From contig JBAIZL010000001.1 of the NCBI GenBank assembly GCA_036971475.1, forward strand, positions 151,395,044 to 151,459,043: a stretch of 64,000 nucleotides of DNA. The letters are read 5' to 3'. The DNA is from Prosapia bicincta (Eukaryota; Arthropoda; Insecta; Hemiptera; Cercopidae). The notes under the pieces were generated by a model. The model was not told where the DNA came from, searched no databases, and was given only the letters and a program-made list of their open reading frames with translations. The translations under genes were made by a program, and so were the position numbers. The first letter of the stretch is position 1, and the number at the start of each line of letters is the position of its first letter. Positions 10,161 to 21,479 of the stretch are shown one piece after another.

Positions 10161-10320
10161 ATTCCCTAAGCGAAGATGTAAGTGTTGAAATGTGTATAGA
10201 TTGTGTTGGTGTGTGTATGTGTGTGTGTATGTTTTTGTGAGTGGTGTAGTGTTAGGCTAGGGTACCGCGAGGGACGCCAAATCCCTCGTAGGTGCGGCTA
10301 GTCCGCACCCCCCTGCGGGC
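10161..10320 (-). promoter_or_regulatory. 5' monomer 2 of LINE copy 1 (160 bp), outermost
   Basis: The outer duplicate of the 160-bp unit. Its end, CTGCGGGC at 10313-10320, directly abuts the target duplication at 10321, so both monomers were copied in one retrotransposition event. The transcript would begin near 10320 on the minus strand. Confidence 0.8.
10268..10309 (-). promoter_or_regulatory. two 5'-terminal RNA hairpins of LINE copy 1
   Basis: Hairpin A pairs CGAGGGA (10268-10274) with TCCCTCG (10282-10288). Hairpin B pairs GGTGCGG (10291-10297) with CCGCACC (10303-10309) around a 5-nt loop. The same pair recurs in the inner monomer. In copy 2 the seventh pair of hairpin A has changed on both sides (A-T to G-C). 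Confidence 0.75.
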
Positions 10321-10328
10321 AGTTCCAG
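10321..10328. repeat. target-site duplication, 5' side of LINE copy 1
   Basis: AGTTCCAG plus ten T, matching 4109-4116. Confidence 0.85.
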
Positions 10329-10338
10329 TTTTTTTTTT

Positions 10339-10764
10339 CTACTGTTGGAACAGATACAAGAAAGGTAAACTTTAAAATTAAAGAAGGTCGTTAAAACGAG
10401 AATACTTTACACGGAAAAATACTAGGACTTGAATGTCACAATGGAAATCTTCTATCCACAAACGTTTAAATGCTTAATTGTTTTGTTGCTATTTTACAAC
10501 GAACGTTACGTAACCTGATAATCCACAAGTATCACATGAAAGATACAAAAATACGAGTGTTTAAGAAAATACTCGGCAATACTTCAAAATGATACATTAT
10601 ATTACATGTGTCTACATTGATACATTCTAAACAAGACAACAAAAATATTTTAAATGCCGTACACTGTAAATAGTGATTAAAATTTGAAAAATATACAAAC
10701 TCCAACATTTAGCAACACAGCCGGAACTGTATAAATACAATATTTATAGCTACAAAGTATTGGA
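10339..10764. other. no gene recognised
   Basis: AT-rich sequence without a recognisable open frame or repeat. Confidence 0.6.
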
Positions 10765-11216
10765 GTACAATGGTTATTTATTAGGATACAATGGTTATTT
10801 ATTAGGGTAGAATGGTTATTTATTAGGGTAGAATGGTTATTTATTAGGGTAAAATGGTTATTTATTAGGGTAGAATGGTTATTTATTAGGGTAGAATGGT
10901 TATTTATTAGGGTAGAATGGTTATTTATTAGGGTAGAATGGTTATTTATTAGGGTAGAATGGTTATTTATTAGGGTACAATGGATATTTATTAGGGTAGA
11001 ATGGTTATTTATTAGGGTACAATGGATATTTATTATGGTAGAATGGTTATTTATTAGGGTAGAATGGTTATTTATTAGGGTACAATGGTTATTTATTAGG
11101 GTAGAATGGTTATTTATTAGGGTAGAATGGTTATTTATTAGGGTAGAATGGTTATTTATTAGGGTACAATGGTTATTTATTAGGGTACCATGGTTATTTA
11201 TTAGGGTACAATGGTT
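10765..11216. repeat. 21-bp tandem array, about 21 units
   Basis: Core unit GGTTATTTATTAGGGTAGA plus AT, with variants in the last bases (GTAGA, GTACA, GATACA). Period 21 gives a 7-residue open frame on the plus strand (64 codons at 11035-11229) that is not a gene. Confidence 0.95.
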
Positions 11217-11849
11217 AGAGTACGGATGATTATTATTTTAAAAAAATGTTTACCATATGCTAATCACATACTTAAGTATGTTGTTGCAAGATCGAGGAAA
11301 TAGGGCGACCTGTTTACTTCAAAACATTTTCTTTTTTTTAACGATTTCTAACATAACAGGGTGCATTTTAGCTTTGTTTTGATATAGCTATACATACAAT
11401 GCAATGTAACACAACTATTATGCCAGTGCAGCAGTTCTTTGAGACTCAAAGTGAGTTTGTGTTTGCTTGACGAAGTTATGTGTTTCAACCACCATTACGA
11501 AGTTTGCGACATTTAAAACAGAAATGACTTGTTTAAATTTATTGTAAAGTTGATGAGTATTAACAAATGCTCATTTTAAAGTTGAAATGTTCTAAAAGTA
11601 CAAATATTTGAACGCACAGTTCAAATACGAGAATAAATAAGCCTCACACATGTTAATGGCACAGTTTAAATGACCGAAGAGAAAGATAAACTAATGTACA
11701 AATATTAAACGTGTAGGTATGTGTCAAGCACGAGCTTTTTACAGCCGAATATGAAAAATAAAACGGAATGCCCACTGTCTAAATTTTTGAATGTAAATAG
11801 TTAAATTTACGTAAGTAGAGTTCAAATATATATACTATAATTAAAAAGT
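11217..11849. other. no gene recognised
   Basis: AT-rich, no supported feature. Confidence 0.6.
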
Positions 11850-12740
11850 ACTTACTCTTTACAAACACGCTGCATTTAATCATATGTTACACCGCCTAAT
11901 CAATATACCAATGCTGCAGAAAGACTATGACGAAGAACTCAATACAATAAAATACATCGCACAACAAAACGGCTACCAATACACACTCGTGGACAACATA
12001 CTCAGGAAAATTAAACATAAACACCATCAAACGACAATGCAGACAAACCACACAAAAACAACAAATACACATCCCTCACATATCACAAGAAAAACACACA
12101 TAAAATAGTGTGTGAAAAACTCCACATTCAAAAAACTTCATTACCAAATATCTTACAAAACAACAAACACTTTAAGACATCACATACAACGTTACCAAAA
12201 ACAAACAGACAAATACAAACTATCATGTATTTACAAATTAACATGTAACGATTCTCCCAGCTATTACATCGGCCAAACCGGAAGATCATTCTATACACGC
12301 TTCGAAAAACAAATTACCCAAAGAAAACAAACAGACCCAACATCCAGCTACGCGAAACACCTAAAAAACATGCAACACACACACTAATTTAAACGTCTTC
12401 CACATATTAAAACAAAGTAAAAAATTAACAACCTTAGAAAAATAGAAAATCTACAAACACTACGCAACAGATGAAGAAAACATATTAAATGATTGCACAC
12501 ATTTTGAAGCCAACAGCCTTTTCCATTATATGACACACAACCAAAATAACCCACCCCTTCTACAGTCATAAATCCATCCCGTTACAGCTCTTTTACCTAA
12601 CACGATACCGCCAGTAGAGGGTTAGCTTCGTAAAAGGAACGAATGTTTTGAAACGCGTCAGCAAGTAAGCCATTACGTATTCACTTAGTAAAAAACTTTT
12701 TAATTATAGTATAATCAGTGAATTCAAGATAATTAAATTA
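11850..12740 (+). mobile_element. Penelope-like element, 5'-truncated
   Basis: A fragment running from the end of the RT region through the GIY-YIG endonuclease to the 3' terminus. The terminus at about 12638-12740 (AAACGCGTCAGCAAGTAAGC and the following TCAGTGAATTCAAGAT) matches the folded-back fragment at 1-285. Coding similarity persists after the TAA near 12385 with several stops. Confidence 0.75.
11884..12387 (+). pseudogene. PLE RT end and GIY-YIG endonuclease
   Basis: Two open segments of 74 codons (11884-12108) and 91 codons (12112-12387). The first has the RT-thumb-like pattern ELNTIKYIAQQNGY typical of PLE proteins before the linker. The second carries the GIY-YIG endonuclease start IYKLTC followed by YYIGQTGRSFYTRF, the hallmark of endonuclease-bearing PLEs. 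Length is far below a full PLE protein (usually over 700 residues) and the frame is broken, so this is a dead fragment. No intact finger or palm RT motif remains. Confidence 0.75.
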
Positions 12741-13199
12741 AGCAACTTTAAAATATTTAAGTTTAAATAAATATAGAAACGTCACCATATTGAAATATAT
12801 AAAATACTAAAACCGAAAGTACGGACGAGATGACGGAAATGTTATGAATCAGTTGCACCGTCCCAACAACCTTGACCACAGTGCTAAATACACGTACATA
12901 CACGGCTAGCCTAGATTGAAATATATTATTTTTAAAGTTGTCAGGCTGCCAAAGCGAGATGAGTCAAACCAGAAGGAAGCTTCAATTTACGTGTTTTTAA
13001 AGCATTTACTTAATCACTGCCAATCATGGAGGTCCAGTGACCCTTTTACCTAAAAAAATGTAACTTTCTCTTTTGTTGAAATCGTCTCATTTTCGTACTT
13101 TTAATTAATTTATTCAATTCATAAAATATAGGTATATATCTCGTAATAGACTGTTTTCAGGTTTAGTTTAACTTAGAACCTTTGGTTTTAAATGCAAGT
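12741..13199. other. no gene recognised
   Basis: AT-rich flank with no recognised motif. Confidence 0.55.
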
Positions 13200-13268
13200 G
13201 GAATATAACAGCCATCTCGCTAGGAATATAACAGCCATCTCGCTAGGAATATAACAGCCATCTCGCTA
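13200..13268. repeat. 23-bp tandem triplet
   Basis: Three exact copies of a 23-bp unit containing ATAACAGCCATCTCGCTA. Confidence 0.95.
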
Positions 13269-13369
13269 GTATTTGACTTTTAACTGTTAATTCCGGCTCT
13301 TTATTTTATTTTTAAACTGTTGCACATTTAAAACTTAATATTATCTTTCTTTCACAAGCGCTGCGAAGG

Positions 13370-13822
13370 ATCCACATGATCAGCTGACGTGTTTCGGAGA
13401 GTATCTTAAAAATCTGTCCCTATTCTCAAAAAGGATGATAGATTTTACAAATGCAACGTAACAGATATACACAATACCAAGAGCACAGTGGTACTACAAT
13501 GAAAATATTGGAAAGAACCCCAATACCATAAAAATAACACAAATAAAACAAGTTACTTAAAATTAAACCCTTATGTACATTAGAATATTATGCCACCAAC
13601 ATCAGAGGGTCTGATGCAAAATTACAATCTAGCAAACAAGAAGTTACAAACTCTAGTGATCACTCTAGTTTGTAACTTGTTGTTTGCTAGATTGTAATTT
13701 CGTTATAAGACCCTCTGATGATGATGACATGGTCATCGAAATGTGCAAGTAATCTTGTTTTATTTGTTATTGTTGATTATTTTTGTGGTATTGGGGTTCT
13801 TTCCAATATTTTCATTGTAAGT
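13370..13822. mobile_element. folded-back retroelement tail, probably PLE
   Basis: A long inverted repeat. Inner arms are 13601-13652 and 13668-13720 (sharing TTACAATCTAGCAAACAA). Outer arms are 13489-13550 and 13752-13822 (sharing TTGGAAAGAACCCCAATACC). The stretch CTCTGATGATGATGACATGG with TCATCGAAATGTGCAAG resembles the short tail-coding segment found after GIY-YIG in PLEs. Assignment to PLE is by resemblance only. Confidence 0.55.
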
Positions 13823-14878
13823 AACAGATCATGTTAAAAAGGCAGGAGAATTCACTTCAATCTGTGCACACCACTACAGAAACGCCGCAGCCCATCTGTT
13901 TATTTAACAACAAACACTTGATTCTTTATACGTTATTAATATAAATATAATAAATTCTTCAAAGATATTAACGAAAAGTATATTTTTACCAAAAATACTT
14001 TACAGACAGAATAGACGGGCTTTAAGGTATAATAAAACAGTAAATAGCAAATAATGTACAGCGCTCACAATGACCTTGCCGGCTCTATTGTCACGTGCTG
14101 CTCCTGCATACACACCATAACCAATGACCGATTACAATGAAATCTTAACAACTTTATTACTCCCATTCAAGCTGCTCGTTCACTTCTAATTCATTCCTAA
14201 TGAAACTGGACCATTGACAAAGTGAATGGCGCAATTCCTATAACAACGAAACCTCCAGTTTGTTGAATTAGAGGTGTGGCATCATACACGTTGAAAGTGC
14301 CAACACGACTACGACTCCAGATAGGTAAACGTTAATTGTTGGGCTTCTAGAGTTTACAATTATTAACATTTATTCTGTATACTGACTTGGGAATATTCTG
14401 TATGGTCAAATACCTTTAAAAAAATAAGCCAAACCACTTCATCTTCATACATTTATTCACCATAGTTATACTTCGAAAAATACATTTTTTATGTTGCTAT
14501 TCGACTTCTTAAAAATGTGCGTTGGACAAACAAGCTGTCTTATCAACATTGTAATAAAGTTTGCAAGCAAATATTAATAAAAGGAAATAGTTTGACGCTG
14601 TCAGAGTGGGCTCCGGCTCTGCAGCTTCTGTAAAGCGAGGATTTGCAACAATAACGCCAGACTGAACCACTGTAGGCAGAACCCAAGCGCTTGAGGTAAA
14701 CTAAAGTTCGGTCTATTACCTCCGGCTGCGTTCCTTTAGTCGTTTTTTAAAGAGGGAAATCATATATCAATTTTAAACGATTTTTCTCGTAAATGAAAAG
14801 AGAAAACGTATTGGCTAACCCTACTCATCAGTAAAAGAGAAAGCATGAAGGCAAACCTACATCCTAGATAGCCTAAGG
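13823..14878. other. no gene recognised
   Basis: About 1 kb with no conserved open frame. A GC-richer patch at 14600-14740 has no recognised homology. Confidence 0.55.
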
Positions 14879-15207
14879 CAGGGATCTCCGACTTTTTTTA
14901 CTCAAAGGCCATATCGAAAACGTTTGGAGGAAAGGCGGTAACATTTCAGGGAGGAAAGTCTAGACATACACCTACGACGTTTTTTTCTAATCGAGAGCTC
15001 AGTTGCGGTTTTTGAGATTTTCTTGCATATTTTTTTACTTGTTTACAGCTAGTTTGACACTTAAAGAGAAAAGAAGTAGCAGGTGAGAGACGAGTACTGT
15101 ACTCATATTTAACGATAAAAATGCTTAAGAGGAAATATATTACCAAATATTTTTTTTTCAGTTTTCTAGCTTTCCGCGGGCCGGAAAAAATCGGTTGGAG
15201 ACCTCTG
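14879..15207. mobile_element. hAT-like MITE, 329 bp
   Basis: The ends are inverted: left CAGGGATCTCCGACTTTTTT, and right read in reverse CAGAGGTCTCCAACCGATTT, followed by the CCGGCCCGCGG word often seen in hAT ends. The flanking octamers (GCCTAAGG, GTCTAGAT) match at only four of eight positions, so the 8-bp target duplication is degraded or absent. No transposase is encoded. Confidence 0.6.
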
Positions 15208-15730
15208 GTCTAGATAAACCCCAAAGTTGTGTTTTAGCCTTAATAGTATAAAAAAGATAGAGCTCTATCTGAAGCCTAGGCGACAATATTGGACCAGTTA
15301 TTGCACTCGGGGAGTACGAGGCCGATTTTTACAAGAATGCATAGGCCTACATAAATCCCACCTCAGCCTTTTGGCTGATCAAAAGGAAAACTGTACTAAT
15401 TGTGGAAAAAACATTTTCTCGACAATACCAATTCATTTGTATTAATTAGCTAAAACAAAACAGAGCTTTGATTTAAAATTTTACAGTCAATTAAGTAGTA
15501 CAGTATAATAATTTAAAGATATTTCTATTCTTGAGAAATGACATAAAAAATATTCTATATGGTGTTTAGTTTTTCGTTAGGTATATTTCGGCAATTACTA
15601 TGCTAAACATTCGCTTCTAGGTTTATGGTTAAACAGGTCAAAGTAAATAAAAATCTATGAACACACTTGTTATGACTTTGTCTATACTTATAGTTATATA
15701 ATAAGTTTATTTAATATATAGAAAGTATAA

Positions 15731-15731
<1 letters not shown>
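15208..15731. other. no gene recognised
   Basis: AT-rich. A 72-codon frame at 15227-15445 has no recognised motif. Confidence 0.55.

Positions 15732-15784
<53 letters not shown>
15732..15784. repeat. (TA)n microsatellite
   Basis: An uninterrupted AT dinucleotide run of about 53 bases. Confidence 0.97.
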
Positions 15785-15786
<2 letters not shown>

Positions 15787-16979
15787 TCCTCTAAGCTCCC
15801 CACCAGAGGAATATACAAATTAACCTAGCTGTCCTGCAATGCCAGCTTATATTTGAACACTAATTAGCATGGCCACACTAAACTTACTGTTTAGGCAGAC
15901 ACTAACAAAAAATAAACCAATTATTCAGTTACAATAAACTGGTTACGCGCCAAGTAGCGTATTCCGTTAAATATTTTGACCGTTTTATTATACTACAAAA
16001 CCTAAAGTAGAATAATTTTATTGTATTTTAATTACACTTTCGGAAAAAAAATTTCCTTCCACTGGAATTTAAATTAAATTTTCCCTTCACCAAACTTGGC
16101 AGACAGTTTTAATAACTGAAACCAAATAATAGTATTTTTGTAAAAATTAGTTTTGGAACTTTTCTTGGAATTAGAATTTTGTTTGCAAAAACAAATTGTT
16201 TGTCAAAATTTAGTTCAATCTTTAACTGGTTTATAAACGTCCACAGCCGACTTCTGCATTAAACTTTTCTATTTCAATATAGGCCTACTAAAAGCAATCA
16301 CGGCTTCTTAGATCATGCACAGGGCTTGTCCATACACTATCTTACTAATTTTGCTCAAATTCAATTTCAGGATTTTGACCCGTAGGCTTTATTAATGCGA
16401 CCTAATTTTATCGCAAGGAAATGGTTCACGTTTGGCCTCCAAACTCGCACGTATATAATGGTAACAACTGATAAAGATAGGAAACCAACTAACTGTTGTC
16501 ATGTATATACCCGGCTGGTAATAGTCAATTAGAAAGCTAATCGGTGAAACTCGGTAAGATTATCGGTTGTAATGCTCACCAATTTAACAAACAAAAAGCA
16601 TCGTGTAATTTGAAACAATAGAATGACATATACATATGGATCCAGTTTGTGATTATGCAAATAAGCTTTCTTTTGTTTTAGTTGAAGAAGTCGTGCCTAG
16701 AATGTGCTGAAAATGCCGCTACAACAGCCTCACCCGCTTTGACACTTTTACGCGGGGAAGTCATACAAGAGTCGAGAGCAAGAACTCATCACTAGCCAGT
16801 AGCTCACACATACACTAGGTCGATTTAACTGACATTTAGGCTAATTTCACTGTCGTAGATTACACATAATCTTACGATAAATCTGTTGTATAACTATTCG
16901 TTCAGTCATTTAAAGGAAATATTTCAGCTCAAGACAAAACTTTAAAGAATAAAGTGAGCTTCAATTAATTAAATTAACA
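15785..16979. other. no gene recognised
   Basis: AT-rich. I see no supported coding segment or repeat. Confidence 0.55.
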
Positions 16980-17510
16980 ATACAAAATACAACATGACAC
17001 CAACAACAAAGATAAACTACAAGGACCAGGCGTGTATAAACTAAACTGAGACAAATGCAACCAATTCTACATTGGACAAACAGGTCGCAGCGTTAAACAA
17101 AGAGTGGAGGAAAACAAACAGAACACCAACTCAACATTTTACAATCACATAAAAGAAACAGGACACAAATACACAGACATTTACCATAACCTAGAAATCC
17201 TACACATCTACAAAAACGGACCTCATCTCAACACACTAGAACAATATGAAATTTACAGACACACAAAAACACAAAGTAAAAACATATTAAACGAACAAAC
17301 AATACAAATCACACATAGTCTTTGATACTATCGAAAACCTGCCTTTAAAACCGTCACCGCTTGACCCGACATCTCCAAGCAGAAGACACTGATGAAGATC
17401 GGCACATAGTGATCGAAAACGTTCTGTCTCAATAAGTTTTAACAAATTTACAAAATTTAAAGTTCGTATAGTCATAAACTATTGTTAAAGTGATTAATAA
17501 GATTCACCGA
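16980..17510 (+). pseudogene. Penelope-like element GIY-YIG fragment
   Basis: Translation shows the PLE endonuclease start GVYKLN, a TGA where a Cys is expected, then DKCNQFYIGQTGRSVKQRV, the conserved TFYNHIKETGHKYTD stretch, and ILNEQ near 17285-17300. The tail (about 17390-17470) resembles other PLE ends. It is a different PLE lineage from the one at 11850-12740, judging by the differing residues. 5'-truncated and interrupted by stops. Confidence 0.75.
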
Positions 17511-17529
17511 ACGTAATGGAGTACAAAAT

Positions 17530-18270
17530 TCAATAAATTAATAACTTAAGAAAAGAATTGGTGACAGACCTGAAGAAAATAAATGCTCTGGAAACGGAAT
17601 TAAAAAAATAAAAATACCGATAAAAGCAACTTCTTAAGCCTCATTAAGTCCGAAGAGGAAGATATGAACAAGAGAACAGCCTGGGTCTCACATAGAATTA
17701 AAAAGAGAAAAGCTGTTGGGGGAGTAGAAGGGAGCCGGGAAGCTGAGAAAAACGATAAAAACAACTAAGCCACCCCCAGTAGTGGTAAGCATGTTAAAAT
17801 ATTGCAACATCATGAAACTATAGTTCAATACGAATAATATAACCCTATGCTTATCCAATGATCCGATTAAAATAAAAGTAGAAACACCAGATGAGTACTG
17901 CGAATTAGTAGAAATAGTCCAAGCGAAGAAACTGCAATGGCATACGTACAACAAAATTCACCAATAAGAGATGGCCAAAAATATGCTTTCATCCAGCGAT
18001 TTACAGGAAGTACTACAAGAAGCTCAAGATTTTAAAATCATAAGTGATGACTTAAAACTAATACATACAATAGAACTCTCCGTGCACGAACTGTGAGATA
18101 TATAATCACGCTAAAACATTCTGAGGGCCCGCGGTTGCATGCGGAGCACGGAACATTATCTATCAAAGTTAGAGGTATTACGTACATGTATCAACTGCTT
18201 AGAACATCATCCAGCAAACTACCGAGGATGTGAAATAGCTAATGGAGATGCAAAGAATGAGACAAGTTAA
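17530..18270 (+). pseudogene. Jockey-clade LINE, ORF1 remnant
   Basis: Broken coding segments on the plus strand. The stretch at 17840-17950 reads IKVETPDEYCELVEIVQAKK, which resembles the PRE_C2HC region of Jockey ORF1 proteins. A zinc-knuckle remnant CINCLEHHPANYRGC lies at about 18195-18235. Several stops and frameshifts interrupt it. The full-length family protein would be a nucleic-acid-binding gag-like protein. It is followed by endonuclease and RT remnants in the expected order. Confidence 0.7.
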
Positions 18271-18419
18271 CCACTGCCAAAACCTCAAAGAAGGAACAAA
18301 GAAAAAGAAGAAATCAATGCTAAATGAGGGACAATATTTAGCCTGAAACGGTCCCAAAAGTAAGAATAACCAACCAAGACCTACAAAATAAGATGATGCT
18401 GCATGATTACTGAAGCTAA

Positions 18420-18890
18420 CACCTGACTTGACATCCTTAACGATAGAAATACTAGAGCTATTCCAAAACGGTAAAAGTAATGTTGGGCAAGAAAGACTTC
18501 ACGAAAGCCAATTGGAATGCCAATGGTATTCTAAACAGAAAAAAGAGATGGAAAGTATTCCTAACAGAACACAAAATAGATATATGACATCAGCAATACA
18601 ATTTATAAGATAATCATGTTTCAGGATCAAGGATTACAAGGTTTATCACACTACTACCCGGATAAAGATGGAAGCGCCGTAATGAAAGCTTCAATAAAAT
18701 TTACATCAAGGCCTCTTATTAGAAAATGTAATTGGCTATGAATAAGTAAGTGAAGCACTTACATCCAACGAAATATAATGAACAATGATTACGAGTTGGA
18801 TAACAACAATAATATATCAGAAGAAATACCACTGGAAAATACACACACAAAATATTTGCTCAGGTAATTAAGTACTTTGAAGTTGCTCAG
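18420..18890 (+). pseudogene. Jockey-clade LINE, endonuclease remnant
   Basis: Contains ANWNANGILNRKK, the first motif of APE-type endonucleases in Jockey ORF2, then a frame-shifted region with YYPDKDGSAVMKA and FTSRPLI further on. Most of the domain and all of its distal motifs are gone. The remnant is cut by the MITE that begins at 18904. Confidence 0.6.
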
Positions 18891-18903
18891 AAAATAACAT
18901 TAA

Positions 18904-19871
18904 GGTCGCGGACATACAGAAGGTAACTGGTGACGGCAACGCAACGCAAACTTGAGTGCTTATTCACAGCATATATAGTTGAAGGGTCATATTCATAGCG
19001 AAGTGATAGCAGCGCGACAAGCGAGTGACACAGAAACTAGAGTTGCTCCGGTCACGACATGCTGTAAACTCGTTGCTCAGTTTCTCAGTTGCCAGCAGTA
19101 TTTGATATGTTGTGTTGTATATGCGTTTCTTAAGAGTGCTATCGTATTTAAATGATACAAATTTTTATTTGTATTTTTGTTTCTTTAAATAGTGTTTTAT
19201 TATAGTGGTAGCCTATATCATGTCAGAAAAACAAAATATTACTGGTTCTGGTCATGATTTGTGTATTCAACAACTTAAAGACGATACGAATGATTACTAA
19301 CAATTTGTTCAAAATATATAAAATCGGCACTTAAACTATAAAATTTCATTTGTGTAAAAACTAATTTTTATTTCATTGTAATGTAACTTAATAAGTTTTT
19401 CAGTTATACATAAAAATAAATACATAAATGAGCAATTACCTTAGCTGAGTATTATTTTTATCTTTCTCCAACTGAAATTTATTCATCCACCTTTCTCGCC
19501 AATTATTTATATTTTTCTTGATGTTCTAAAATACATTACTTAAAAGGTAGTCGTAAATGCTAATGCTCATACGATAATAATTAAAAAATTGGTCTGGGTA
19601 ATTTCGTGAATTTTCCACAGCAATATATTGACTTTGTCTCGCATGAATAACGTTATAGAGGTGTAGGCCTACACTGAGTTGCCTTTTTTTGTAACGTTTT
19701 TGTAGTATCTTTCTTAAAATATAGACAATCGTCCTCTGACGACGACATAACTGACAACTAAACTAGCAACTTTATATGAACAATCGTGTGAACCGACTAG
19801 CAACTTTTCTAATAGCAACTAAAGTTTGTGTTGCGTTGACGTCACCAGTTGCCTTCTGTATATCCGCAGCC
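18904..19871. mobile_element. PIF/Harbinger-like non-autonomous element (copy A), 968 bp
   Basis: Terminal inverted repeats of over 40 bp: the left begins GGTCGCGGACATACAGAAGG, and the right in reverse begins GGCTGCGGATATACAGAAGG. Flanking trinucleotides are TAA and TAT, one mismatch from a 3-bp duplication. Inside, a short frame on the plus strand starts MSEKQNITGSGHDL, and one on the minus strand starts MSSSEDDCLYFKK. Two opposed gene starts fit the two-gene layout of PIF/Harbinger elements, but both genes are internally deleted. It lies inside the Jockey remnant. Confidence 0.7.
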
Positions 19872-19949
19872 TATTTCAGTAAAAGGCGAAGGATCTTATT
19901 AGGTAACAAATATGGAAAGAGCTTCCAATAAAATGAGTGGTTGTGTTTA

Positions 19950-20590
19950 CCTACCTAATTAACACATCATTCAGATTAAAATTAGCGCCAGATATTTGAA
20001 AGTGGTGGAAGTTATCCTACTAAAACCTGGAAAATCTGCTAAGTTCAGTCTTACAATATCACTACTCCCAATAGTTTGAAAACTATTCGAAAAACTAGTG
20101 AAGAGGGTAATCCAGTTTAAAAGAAAAAAAATATGATTAAATTCATTTTGATTAAGAAAAAAAAACATTCCACTATAGATCAAGTTCATACATCAGATAT
20201 TACGGAACAAGCCTTGGAATATTGTTTATGGATGCGTCTCAGGCTTTCGACATAGTATAGATGAAGGTCTGATCAATAAATTAGGTAAAATGTTTTCTAA
20301 AGAATATGCCACTTTGATAAAATCGCACTCGATGAACAGAACGCGTACGCGTGTATAAATCTATTGATAAGCTCCAGAAAACAACGGACGAAGTATTAGA
20401 AGGAACTGATAAATGGAAAATAAAGCTTAATGTAGGGAAATCTGTCCACACCAATTTTACAAATAAGGTATTAAAAGGTCCACCGCTAATAGATATTTAT
20501 GGAACCATCATACCTTATGTAAATAATCCACAGCGTTTAGGTAGAAACTTAGATGCTAAACTAAGATGGCACATTGTACGCATTTTTTAA
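19950..20590 (+). pseudogene. Jockey-clade LINE, reverse transcriptase remnant
   Basis: Broken RT segments in order: a remnant of the KPGKS...SLLPI...LFEKL motif (20020-20105), MDASQAFD near 20229-20252 (the first catalytic block), then an in-frame segment at 20351-20590 with DKWKIKLNVGKSVHTNF and LGRNLDAKLRW, the conserved distal RT and thumb pattern of Jockey elements. The catalytic YADD block between them is deleted. The 3' end after 20590 is missing. Confidence 0.75.
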
Positions 20591-20599
20591 CGATAAATC

Positions 20600-21476
20600 T
20601 GTTATCTGCTAAACGATTAGCTATCGGCATTTAACATTGCAAGGAAATAATTTGATACAAAAAAAAGATCATTAATAACAACGTATTTCTGAAGCTTTAA
20701 CTCGACCAAACACTTTTGTTTCCCGAAACGTCTAAAGCGACTTTCCTAGAGCCTTTAGAACTGACACAATGCACTCTTCTCTACATTACTTTAGAGAAGA
20801 GAAATGTACTTTAAAGTACCAAATATGAAAAGTAAATCATTTAAAATGGTGAGGTACCGGTAGACTGTTATCGTAAATTTAATACAACTGCGAGATATCA
20901 TTTATTGATATTCAAATTGAAATAGATTTCCTGCCGTCAACACCTCTGTGAATTGCGTGGGCTATAATTTATCGACAACTTACTAATGCGGAAAGCGTTT
21001 CGACGATTAGAACGATTTTGTGGAGGATTCACCTTGAACTTGGCGCATGCATTCTACAGGTTGCACTCAGATCCTCCTACCTTGTGAATGGGAACTCTGC
21101 CCTACAAAGCAACCTTCACATTTCACATGCATTGTAAAAGAGCGCATTTATATAGCTTTCCCTTGTCGACTCTATCTCAAGATGTCCATATTTCTTCGTT
21201 TATAATAATATGCTACACGAACTGAAAATATCATAGCTAAAGAGTCATATAAAAAAACGTAAAAGTACTTGTTAAACAACGAAGTTGAAAATTTACCATT
21301 TCAGTATTAAGGAAATTTTTAAAATATTTTGAATATGGTCATTTGCTCCCCAGATAATATTTCATGCCTCCTGGATACAAAAAAAGGAAATAATAAACTA
21401 TTATTAGGATAGGGTTACACGATTTAACGAAACAGTGAGACAATAAAAATGGTTCTTTGAATAAATGAAGTGTTCC
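20600..21476. other. no gene recognised
   Basis: No supported feature between the Jockey remnant and the second MITE. Confidence 0.55.
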
Positions 21477-21479
21477 TTA

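Larger units (their letters stand above)
4117..10320 (-). mobile_element. I-like non-LTR retrotransposon, near-complete (copy 1)
   Basis: A complete LINE reading from 10320 down to 4117. In order it has two 160-bp 5' monomers, a 5' UTR, ORF1 (gag-like, CCHC knuckles), ORF2 (apurinic-type endonuclease, RT, RNase H, C-terminal CCHC), a 3' UTR with a terminal hairpin, and a 64-nt A tail. AGTTCCAG flanks both ends, so this is a single retrotransposition product and not a rearrangement. An RNase H domain after the RT places it in the I group of LINEs (I, Nimb, LOA and relatives); the exact clade needs a phylogeny. The long A tail, intact ORF1 and a single nonsense codon in ORF2 suggest a recent insertion. 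A diverged deleted copy lies at 55557-58507. Confidence 0.93.

Noticed and set aside
10161..10320. HDV-like self-cleaving ribozyme at the LINE 5' end
   Set aside because: The 5'-most bases GCCCGCAG have no downstream complement to form the P1 helix, and the visible fold is two simple hairpins.
10765..11216. Telomere-like repeat because units contain TTAGGG
   Set aside because: The period is 21 bp with other sequence between, and it lies inside the window among transposons; insect telomere repeats are usually TTAGG.
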